A stretch of DNA of 5,045 bases from Clostridiales bacterium. Lineage in GTDB: Bacteria > Bacillota > Clostridia > Christensenellales > Aristaeellaceae. Below the pieces are notes generated by a model. It searched no databases and was not told the origin of the DNA. It was given only the letters and a program-made list of their open reading frames with translations. The stretch covers positions 1-5,045 of the forward strand of contig SFFS01000176.1 in assembly GCA_004557805.1 (NCBI GenBank), in the 5' to 3' direction. Positions 1-5,045 of the stretch are shown here, in pieces; positions within the stretch are counted from its first letter, which is position 1; every line of letters starts with the position of its first letter. The translations under genes and the position numbers were made by a program.

Positions 1-882
1 ATCCTCTATGTGTCCGATTTTGTCGTGGCCAAGCGGCAGTATATCACCGTTTCCGGCAAATCCACGCGCCCGAACATCGTCGACCTGCGCGGCTGGCGCA
101 TTCCGATGACGTGCCTGGTGGGGCTGTTCGCGGTGATCGTAATCCTGATTCCGTTCGCGACGATCCTCACCACGTCCTTTAAGGTGGACGTGGGCAAGAA
201 GCTGACCGAGGCGGGCAACTTCACCTTCCGCCAGTGGAAGGAAGTGTTCAGCCGCATCGAGACGGCCAACTGCCTGAAGAACAGCCTGATTTACGGTGCG
301 GTGACCGCGACGGTCGGCATCGTCATCGCCTGCACGATGAGCTATCTGCTGCAGCGCACCCGCGTGAAGGGCCGCAAGATTCCGGACTTCATGATTACGC
401 TGGGCAGCGGCACGCCGTCGGTCGTAATCGCGCTGGGCCTCATCATGACGATGAAGGGCAACTTTGGCGTGAACATCTATAACACGGCCTACATCATGAT
501 CGTCGCCTACCTCATCAAATATCTGATGATGGGCATGCGCACCGTCGTTTCGGCGATGAGCCAGATTCATGTTTCCCTCGAGGAATGCTCGCAGATTTCC
601 GGCGCAAGCTGGCCCAAGACGATGTTCAAGATCACCGGCCCGCTCATTTTCCCGTCGATTGCGGCCGGTTGGTTCCTGATCTTCATCCCCTCGTTCTACG
701 AGCTTTCCATGACCACGCTTCTGTATTCCAACAGCACCAAGACGATCGGCTTCCAGCTGTATGAATACTGGACGTTCACCAGCCAGCCGCAGAGCTGCGC
801 GATGGCGTTCGGCATCCTGATGATCGTCGTGATTCTGAACTTTGTGCTCAACCGCCTCACCAAAGGCGAATTCTCCATCTGA
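1..882 (+). CDS. ABC transporter permease, FbpB/ThiP-like, C-terminal half (5' partial)
   Basis: Inner-membrane subunit of a binding-protein-dependent ABC importer that forms the path for the substrate. The frame is open from base 1 (Ile-Leu-Tyr-Val...), so the gene starts upstream; the GTG at 10 is an internal Val. About 293 residues are visible. They begin in a hydrophilic linker (YITVSGK...NIVDLRGWR) that resembles the joint between the two halves of duplicated FbpB-type iron permeases. About six hydrophobic segments follow. The EAA loop that contacts the ATPase is seen as EECSQISGASW...GPLIFP, at roughly 559-657. The gene ends with TGA at 880-882, 14 nt before the ATPase gene, so the two are co-transcribed. 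Seen: membrane segments, EAA loop, ATPase neighbour. Inferred: a full-length duplicated permease and an iron-like substrate. Polyamine, phosphonate or thiamine-type substrates cannot be excluded without the binding protein. Confidence 0.88.
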   Translation: MLYVSDFVVAKRQYITVSGKSTRPNIVDLRGWRIPMTCLVGLFAVIVILIPFATILTTSFKVDVGKKLTEAGNFTFRQWKEVFSRIETANCLKNSLIYGAVTATVGIVIACTMSYLLQRTRVKGRKIPDFMITLGSGTPSVVIALGLIMTMKGNFGVNIYNTAYIMIVAYLIKYLMMGMRTVVSAMSQIHVSLEECSQISGASWPKTMFKITGPLIFPSIAAGWFLIFIPSFYELSMTTLLYSNSTKTIGFQLYEYWTFTSQPQSCAMAFGILMIVVILNFVLNRLTKGEFSI

Positions 883-896
883 CAGGAGGCTATGCG

Positions 897-1970
897 ATGT
901 CAAACGTAACGATCAAGGGCGTTTCCAAAACGTTCGGAACCAATACCGTGCTTCGTGAATTCAACGAAGTTTTCAAGGACGGAGAATTCGTGACCCTGCT
1001 GGGCCCCTCCGGCTGCGGCAAAACGACGATGCTGCGCATTGTGGCCGGGTTTGAACGGCCTTCCACGGGCGAAGTGTATATCGACGATCAGCTCGTTTCC
1101 GGCGGCAAAACGTTCGTGCAGCCTGAAAAGCGCAATATCGGCATGGTGTTTCAGAGCTACGCCGTCTGGCCGCATATGAACGTATTCGACAACGTGGCCT
1201 ATCCGCTGACGATTCAAAAGATCCCGAAGGCGACCATGAAGGAAAAGGTAGACCGGGTGCTGGGCATCGTGCATCTTGCGCAGTACGCCGAGCGGTTCCC
1301 GAACCAGCTTTCGGGCGGCCAGCAGCAGCGCGTTGCGCTGGCGAGAGCGCTGGTGGCGGAGCCGCGCCTTCTGCTGCTGGATGAACCGCTTTCCAACCTG
1401 GACGCCAAGCTGCGCGAGAGCATGCGCTTTGAAATCAAGGAAATTCAGCAGTCGTTGGGCATCACGGTCATCTATGTCACGCACGATCAGACCGAGGCCA
1501 TGGCGATGAGCGACCGGATCTTCCTGATCAATCGCGGCGTGGTGCAGCAGTGCGGTACGCCGGACGAAATCTATAACCACCCGGTGAACCAGTTCGTCGC
1601 GGACTTCCTGGGCAAGGTCGATTTCATCAAGGGCGTCGCCGAGGAAGGCTCGATTCTCATCAACGGCACCAACCAGCGCGTTCGCTACGACGGCGAAAAG
1701 CGCGGCAAGGTGGAGCTGGCCGTGCGCCCGGAAAACATCAAGTTTGTCAAGGAGAATGCGGAGCTTTGCGGCAAGGTCGTCAGTCAGTATTATCTGGGCG
1801 ATGTGAACGACTGCCGCATCAACGTTGGCGGCCAGACGGTGCGCGTCATCGCCGACCCGTACACCTTCCGCGAGCTGCACGTGGGCGACGAGGTGGGGCT
1901 GCATATCCGCGATTTTATCGCTTTTGACGACGACGGAACGCTCGAAGAGCAGCTGCAGATCAAGACCTGA
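897..1970 (+). CDS. ABC transporter ATP-binding protein, FbpC/PotA-like importer ATPase
   Basis: Cytoplasmic ATPase that powers the importer whose permease lies just upstream. The protein has 357 residues, normal for this family. The motifs are intact and in order: Walker A GPSGCGKTT (36-44), Q-loop Gln86 in VFQSYAVWPHM, signature LSGGQQQR (138-145), Walker B LLLLD (158-162) with catalytic Glu163, D-loop SNLD (166-169) and H-loop His196 in VTHDQTEA. Residues from about 240 to 345 form a C-terminal extension of the TOBE/MOP type, including LAVRPENIKF. That extension is typical of the Fbp/Pot/Mal group of importers and absent from most exporters. The ATG at 897 is chosen because AGGAGG at 884-889 lies 7 nt upstream; an out-of-frame ATG at 892 is too close to that site. 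Everything suggests an active enzyme. The substrate is inferred only loosely (ferric iron or a similar small ligand), because closely related ATPases serve many substrates. Confidence 0.95.
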   Translation: MSNVTIKGVSKTFGTNTVLREFNEVFKDGEFVTLLGPSGCGKTTMLRIVAGFERPSTGEVYIDDQLVSGGKTFVQPEKRNIGMVFQSYAVWPHMNVFDNVAYPLTIQKIPKATMKEKVDRVLGIVHLAQYAERFPNQLSGGQQQRVALARALVAEPRLLLLDEPLSNLDAKLRESMRFEIKEIQQSLGITVIYVTHDQTEAMAMSDRIFLINRGVVQQCGTPDEIYNHPVNQFVADFLGKVDFIKGVAEEGSILINGTNQRVRYDGEKRGKVELAVRPENIKFVKENAELCGKVVSQYYLGDVNDCRINVGGQTVRVIADPYTFRELHVGDEVGLHIRDFIAFDDDGTLEEQLQIKT

Positions 1971-1986
1971 TTTCTCCCCGTAGAAC

Positions 1987-2020
1987 AGGCGGCGTGCCGG
2001 AAAGCTACGGCGCGCCGCTT
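1987..2020 (+). other. GC-rich hairpin after the transporter operon
   Basis: Bases 1987-1999 pair with 2008-2020 in a 13-bp stem with two G-U pairs and an 8-nt loop (GAAAGCTA). It starts 17 nt after the ATPase stop codon. No T-run follows, so it is not a standard intrinsic terminator. It could protect the 3' end of the transcript or help Rho-dependent or processed termination. The pairing is seen directly; the role is inferred. Confidence 0.5.
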
Positions 2021-2044
2021 GACGGGCCGCGCAAGATGGTTTTG

Positions 2045-2061
2045 GGGCGGCAGGGCCGCCC
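2045..2061 (+). other. Short second hairpin in the same gap
   Basis: GGGCGGC (2045-2051) pairs perfectly with GCCGCCC (2055-2061) across a 3-nt AGG loop. It lies 24 nt after the larger hairpin. No T-run flanks it on either strand. Together the two may mark the end of the transporter transcript; the nearest T-run is the T8 at 2144-2151, inside the next promoter. The remainder of the 1971-2100 stretch shows no gene-like signal. Confidence 0.4.
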
Positions 2062-2125
2062 TTGAGAATAAATCCGGTACCTTTTACGAAAGACAGTGGT
2101 ATCTCGAAAGCAAACAGTAGAAAAA

Positions 2126-2176
2126 CGGATTGCATGCCCCTGGTTTTTTTTGTATAATACACTTTAATGCAATCCG
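2126..2176. repeat. Perfect 10-bp inverted repeat bracketing the cyclase promoter
   Basis: CGGATTGCAT (2126-2135) and its exact reverse complement ATGCAATCCG (2167-2176) are separated by 31 nt. Pairing resumes for two more bases on the outside (2123-2124 with 2178-2179) after one mismatch. The left arm covers the -35 hexamer, and the right arm begins at about the predicted transcription start. The arm centres are 41 bp apart, close to four helical turns. Placement fits a pair of operator half-sites for a repressor, but no regulator gene is visible nearby and function is inference. Confidence 0.6.
2130..2158 (+). promoter_or_regulatory. Sigma-A-type promoter for the diguanylate cyclase gene
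   Basis: TTGCAT (2130-2135) and a perfect TATAAT (2153-2158) are spaced by 17 nt. The spacer contains a T8 tract (2144-2151), and an A-rich stretch (2121-2125) lies just upstream. The expected start of transcription is near 2165, giving a leader of about 27 nt that carries the AGGAGG ribosome binding site. The cyclase is therefore probably transcribed separately from the transporter genes. Confidence 0.8.
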
Positions 2177-2191
2177 ATTCAGGAGGAAACC

Positions 2192-3730
2192 ATGTATCCG
2201 CTGTTGATCGTCCGCGAGGAAATTGTCTGCCTGGTGATTCTGCTGTTTCTGGTGGGAATGGCCAGATATTATAAAATGGGAAAGGATACGAGCATCTTTT
2301 TCCAGTTGAGCCGCTACGCGCTTTTGCATGTCGTGTTCGATATCATTACCGTGATTACGGTCAACCATCTGGAGGAAGTGCCCGGCTGGGTGAACTGGGG
2401 CGCGCACATCATCTTCTACATGGCCGCAATTCTGTTCGCGTGCAGCTTCTTCAGCTATACGGCGCAGCTGTGCGTCAGCCAGAAGGTGTTCAAGGGGATG
2501 CGCATAGTCGCCGTCGCCGCGCCGTTCGTATATCTGGCGGCGCTGCCGTTTCTGCCGATCGATTACCTGACGGGCAGCGGGACGAACTACAGCTTCGGCC
2601 CGGCGGTGTTTGTGGGCTACGGGATTGCGATGATCTACTTCCTCGCCAGCGCGGTGCTCGTTGCGGTGCGGTTCCGCAAGCTGGAAGTGCATGCAAAACT
2701 GGCGCTGCTGCCGATGATGGTGGTGCTGATCCTGGCGGAAGTGCTTCAGATTATCGTGCCGGAGCTGCTGTTTACCGGCGGCGCGGTGACGATCATTACG
2801 ATCGGGTTCTTTTTCTCGCTGGAAAACCCGGCCTATGTGTTCCGCAGGAAGCTGATAATCGACGCACTGACCGGCGTGGAAAGCCGCCACAGCTACGACG
2901 AGGATATCGACGAAATCGAGCGGCGCTATGCGCGCGATCCGTCGTTCGTGGTCAGCATCGCTTTCTGCGACATCAACGATCTGAGAAACGTCAACAATAC
3001 CTACGGGCACTTGGAGGGCGACGCGTATATCAGCGCTGTCGCGCAGATTCTGATGCGCGAGCTCAGGAGCGCGGAGAAGATCTACCGCATGGGCGGCGAC
3101 GAGTTCCTGGCGATTTTTGAAAACAAGCCGGAAATGACCGTGCGCGAGGAGATTGCCGCGGTGCATGAGGCGTGCCGCCTTGAAAGCGGGAAGCACAGCT
3201 ATCCCGTCGGCGTGTCGGTGGGATTCGTGTCGCTGGGCGACGCTTATAAGACGGTGACGGAAGCGCTGAAGGCGGCCGACTACCTGATGTACGAAAACAA
3301 GGCGGAAATGAAGCGCGTAAATTCCATGGTCGTGCTGGATGGAAAGGAGCAGCTCAACCTGTCCGGCCTTTCCGACAGGATTACCGACGCGATCATTTCG
3401 ATGGGCGATACGAGCTTCCACTATGTCTGCAACATGGAAACGACCGTCGCGCGCGTTTCACCGGCGCTGGTGGAGCAGTTTGAGCTTCCGGGCGAATTCA
3501 TGGTGCGCTTCGACAGCGAATGGCGCAAGCTCATTCATCCGGACGACCGGGAGATTTTCGATGAGAGCATCGGCTCGGTGCTGATCCGCAAGTCGAACAC
3601 GCATCGCGCTGTTTATCGCGTGCTCAACCGCAGGGGCGAATATGTGACCTGCTCCTGCCGTGCGGCCGTGCTGCCGGGAAAGAACGGGGCGGCCGATTTG
3701 CTGGTGGGCGTGATTGAAACGCAGGCGTAA
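2192..3730 (+). CDS. Membrane-bound diguanylate cyclase, 7TM-GGDEF-PAS
   Basis: Predicted to make cyclic di-GMP from two GTP at the inner face of the membrane. The protein has 512 residues. Residues 1-210 hold about seven hydrophobic segments, a sensor-type region often found before GGDEF domains in Clostridia. The GGDEF domain spans about 220-378: DALTGVESRHSY (224-235), metal ligand Asp260, guanine-binding Asn268 and Asp277 (the PleD Asn335 and Asp344 equivalents), and RMGGDEF with the active-site GGDEF at 301-305. Nothing essential is missing, so activity is likely. The product-inhibition site is altered: RSAE (292-295) stands where RxxD is expected. Residues from about 405 to 512 look like a PAS_3-type domain (WRKLIHPDDR, then YRVLNRRGEYV). 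PAS usually precedes GGDEF, so this order is less usual. No EAL or HD-GYP domain follows. The ATG at 2192 is supported by AGGAGG at 2181-2186, 5 nt away. The signal sensed is unknown. Confidence 0.92.
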   Translation: MYPLLIVREEIVCLVILLFLVGMARYYKMGKDTSIFFQLSRYALLHVVFDIITVITVNHLEEVPGWVNWGAHIIFYMAAILFACSFFSYTAQLCVSQKVFKGMRIVAVAAPFVYLAALPFLPIDYLTGSGTNYSFGPAVFVGYGIAMIYFLASAVLVAVRFRKLEVHAKLALLPMMVVLILAEVLQIIVPELLFTGGAVTIITIGFFFSLENPAYVFRRKLIIDALTGVESRHSYDEDIDEIERRYARDPSFVVSIAFCDINDLRNVNNTYGHLEGDAYISAVAQILMRELRSAEKIYRMGGDEFLAIFENKPEMTVREEIAAVHEACRLESGKHSYPVGVSVGFVSLGDAYKTVTEALKAADYLMYENKAEMKRVNSMVVLDGKEQLNLSGLSDRITDAIISMGDTSFHYVCNMETTVARVSPALVEQFELPGEFMVRFDSEWRKLIHPDDREIFDESIGSVLIRKSNTHRAVYRVLNRRGEYVTCSCRAAVLPGKNGAADLLVGVIETQA

Positions 3731-3772
3731 CCGTTTTTGCCGGGCGCGTGCGGAAAGAATCCCCCTGCGCCA

Positions 3773-3801
3773 TTGACAAAGCAAGGCGGGACAAGTATAA
3801 T
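3773..3801 (+). promoter_or_regulatory. Full-consensus sigma-A promoter of greA-lysS
   Basis: TTGACA (3773-3778) and TATAAT (3796-3801) match consensus at all 12 positions with the optimal 17-nt spacing. The predicted start is near 3808, leaving a leader of about 108 nt before the greA ATG. The promoter sits 42 nt after the cyclase stop codon, so greA and lysS need not depend on read-through. A perfect promoter fits a highly expressed housekeeping unit, or one held in check later by its leader. Confidence 0.88.
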
Positions 3802-3821
3802 TTGAACGTTGGAAAGGAAAC

Positions 3822-3866
3822 CACCGCGATGCGTCGTGCGCGCGGTGTGCTTTTCTATTCTGTTTT
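3822..3866 (+). terminator. Terminator-like hairpin in the greA leader (possible attenuator)
   Basis: CACCGCG (3822-3828) pairs exactly with CGCGGTG (3841-3847) around a 12-nt loop. The following 19 bases (3848-3866) include 13 T. The T-rich part starts with TGC rather than directly at the stem, so termination would be partial at best. A competing stem is possible: 3838-3846 can pair with 3875-3883 (seven Watson-Crick pairs and two G-U pairs), which would break the first hairpin. A third helix, 3875-3879 with 3893-3897, would compete with the second and lies near the ribosome binding site. The pairings are seen; a regulatory role is inferred, and GC-rich DNA yields such alternatives easily. 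Confidence 0.4.
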
Positions 3867-3901
3867 AATGACAGGCCGCGCGTCCAAGGGCAGCGGCGTG
3901 G

Positions 3902-3907
3902 AAGGAG
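3902..3907 (+). promoter_or_regulatory. Ribosome binding site that fixes the greA start
   Basis: AAGGAG lies 8 nt before ATG 3916 and only 2 nt before the in-frame ATG 3910. The spacing favours 3916. A weaker AAAGGA (3813-3818) precedes another in-frame ATG at 3829, which would add 29 residues; that longer form has no support from the family. Confidence 0.75.
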
Positions 3908-3915
3908 CAATGACA

Positions 3916-4410
3916 ATGGCGGATAATGCGGCGAAGGGAAATCGTCCCGTTGTATCTTCTGAGGGCTATGCCAAGCTGGAAGAAGAGCTGAATTACTATA
4001 AGCTGGTAAAACGCAAGGAAATTGCCGAGCAGATTAAGGTCGCCCGCAGCTACGGCGACTTGAGCGAAAACGCCGAATACGACGAAGCGAAGAACGAGCA
4101 GGCCAAGGTGGAAGACCACATCACGCAGCTGGAAAACATGCTGCGCACGGTCGTGGTCGTCGATCATGCGGACCAGCCCAACGACAAGGTGGGCGTCGGC
4201 AGCCGCGTGAAGGTGCGCGACAAGGCCAACGGCTTTGAAGCCGAATACAAGATCGTGGGCGCGACGGAAGCGGATCCGTTCGACGGCCTGATCTCCAACG
4301 AATCGCCCGTGGGCGCGGCGCTGATCGGCGCCAGGCTCGACGACGAGGTGACCTTCGCGGTGCCCGACGGCATGCGCACGCTGAAGGTGCTTTCGATTAC
4401 CAAGGACTGA
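3916..4410 (+). CDS. greA: Transcription elongation factor GreA
   Basis: Binds in the secondary channel of RNA polymerase and stimulates cleavage of backtracked transcripts, so stalled complexes can restart. The product has 164 residues from the chosen start, close to the usual length of about 158. The N-terminal coiled coil spans about 14-80. Its tip, ARSYGDLSENAEY (43-55), carries Asp48 and Glu51, which match the acidic pair (Asp41 and Glu44 in E. coli) that holds the catalytic magnesium. The C-terminal FKBP-like domain spans about 90-164 and contains the conserved stretch ISNESPVGAALIGARLDDEV (126-145). The first dozen residues (MADNAAKGNRPV) are a short extension beyond the E. coli form. 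lysS follows after 24 nt with no terminator between, so the two form an operon. Expression probably comes from the consensus promoter at 3773, possibly tuned by the leader hairpin. Confidence 0.97.
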   Translation: MADNAAKGNRPVVSSEGYAKLEEELNYYKLVKRKEIAEQIKVARSYGDLSENAEYDEAKNEQAKVEDHITQLENMLRTVVVVDHADQPNDKVGVGSRVKVRDKANGFEAEYKIVGATEADPFDGLISNESPVGAALIGARLDDEVTFAVPDGMRTLKVLSITKD

Positions 4411-4434
4411 TATACATTCTCTGGAGGGACGCAA

Positions 4435-5045
4435 ATGGACGAGATGCAGACCGTTAACCTCAGCGAACAGGAAGCGATCCGGCGCGAAAAGCTGGCCGCG
4501 CTGCAGGCGGCGGGCAAGGACCCGTTCCGCATCACGCGGTTCGATCAGACGGCGCACAGCGCCGAAATTCAGGCGAAATACGACGAATTGGAAGGCAAAA
4601 CGGTCAGCATCGCGGGCCGCATGATGTCCCGGCGCATCATGGGCAAGGCCAGCTTTGCGCATTTGCAGGATTTGCAGGGCGAAATGCAGATCTACGTCAA
4701 GCGCGACGACGTGGGCGAGGAAGCCTACGCCGACTTTAAGGCGATGGACATCGGCGATATCCTCGGCGTAGAGGGTTTCGTTTTCAAGACGAAGACCGGC
4801 GAGGTGAGCGTGCACGCGCAGAAGATCGTGCTGCTTTCCAAATCGCTGAAGGTGTTGCCGGAGAAGTTCCATGGTCTGAAAGATCCCGAGCTGCGCTACC
4901 GGCAGCGCGCGGTTGACCTGATCGTGAACCCCGAGGTGCGCGATACGTTCATCAAGCGCAGCGCGATTATCCGCGAAATGCGCCGCTATTTCGATTCGCT
5001 CGGGTTTATCGAGGTGGAAACGCCCGTACTGAACGCGGCCGCAAG
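4435..5045 (+). CDS. lysS: Lysyl-tRNA synthetase, class II (3' partial)
   Basis: Attaches lysine to tRNA-Lys in the cytoplasm. The frame is open to the window edge, giving 203 complete codons of an enzyme that is normally about 500 residues. The N-terminal OB-fold that binds the anticodon spans about 55-135, with the family hallmark RRIMGKASFAHLQDL (66-80) followed by GEMQIYV. Next come KFHGLKDPELRYRQR (144-158) and class II motif 1 at about 171-198, ending in VETPVL. The ATG at 4435 is supported by GGAGGG (4423-4428), 6 nt upstream. Two differences from well-known LysS sequences are visible: Ala159 where Tyr is usual (RYRQRY), and a final partial codon AG- (Ser or Arg) where Gly is expected after motif 1. 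Motifs 2 and 3 lie beyond the window. It is in an operon with greA, a pairing seen in many Bacillota. Confidence 0.96.
   Translation, partial: MDEMQTVNLSEQEAIRREKLAALQAAGKDPFRITRFDQTAHSAEIQAKYDELEGKTVSIAGRMMSRRIMGKASFAHLQDLQGEMQIYVKRDDVGEEAYADFKAMDIGDILGVEGFVFKTKTGEVSVHAQKIVLLSKSLKVLPEKFHGLKDPELRYRQRAVDLIVNPEVRDTFIKRSAIIREMRRYFDSLGFIEVETPVLNAAA

Noticed and set aside
2087..2110. Direct repeat CGAAAG at 2087-2092 and 2105-2110
   Set aside because: Six bases spaced by 18 bp is within chance expectation, and the flanks do not match.
2121..2151. AAAAAC and GTTTTT pairing before the T8 tract as an intrinsic terminator
   Set aside because: The stem is A-T rich with an unpaired 16-nt interior, and the T-run is better explained as the spacer of the cyclase promoter.
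900..2162. Long open frame (420 codons) on the minus strand opposite the ATPase gene
   Set aside because: It is antisense to a clearly functional ABC ATPase. Its product is rich in His, Arg and Ala with no recognisable motif, as expected from the reverse of GC-rich codons.
2084..3421. Long open frame (445 codons) on the minus strand opposite the cyclase gene
   Set aside because: It mirrors the third-position GC bias of the cyclase, has no recognisable domain, and the sense frame has full GGDEF motifs.
3743..3771. Hairpin GGCGCG with TGCGCC as a terminator of the cyclase gene
   Set aside because: The stem is 6 bp with one G-U pair and a 17-nt loop, and no T-run follows. It ends just before the -35 box of the greA promoter. 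It is too weak to call.
3748..3915. greA starting at the in-frame GTG 3748
   Set aside because: This start lies upstream of the consensus promoter, so the main transcript would not include it. The RBS spacing and family length favour 3916.
3865..4872. Open frame (335 codons) on the minus strand across greA and lysS
   Set aside because: It spans two well-supported housekeeping genes and has an antisense-like composition with no domain.
5035..5042. GCGGCCGC (NotI site) near the right edge, as a possible cloning artefact
   Set aside because: It lies in frame inside lysS as Ala codons, and such a site is unremarkable in GC-rich DNA. It does not by itself indicate vector sequence.

Overview
The window looks like chromosomal DNA from a GC-rich member of the Bacillota (Clostridia-like). 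This rests on strong AGGAGG-type ribosome binding sites, near-consensus sigma-A promoters, the greA-lysS gene pair, and a 7TM-GGDEF sensor of a type common in Clostridia. The exact lineage is inference. All five genes are on the + strand.

Layout. 1-882: C-terminal half of an FbpB/ThiP-like ABC permease, cut by the left edge. 897-1970: its ATPase, 14 nt downstream and surely in the same operon. 1971-2191: 221-nt gap with two GC-rich hairpins, then a good promoter (TTGCAT-17-TATAAT) bracketed by a perfect 10-bp inverted repeat. 2192-3730: membrane-bound diguanylate cyclase with a PAS-like domain at its C-terminus. 3731-3915: 185-nt gap with a full-consensus promoter (TTGACA-17-TATAAT) and a leader of about 108 nt that can form a terminator-like hairpin or a competing fold. 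3916-4410: greA. 4435-5045: start of lysS, cut by the right edge.

How the genes relate. The first two encode an importer of the ferric-iron/polyamine type; its substrate-binding protein would be expected upstream of the window. The cyclase has its own promoter and probably converts an unknown membrane or cytoplasmic cue into c-di-GMP. greA and lysS form a housekeeping unit for transcript-cleavage rescue of RNA polymerase and lysyl-tRNA charging, driven by the strong promoter.

No mobile element, CRISPR array, tRNA or rRNA was seen, and the coding content is ordinary. The two observations most worth checking are the inverted repeat around the cyclase promoter and the attenuator-like greA leader.
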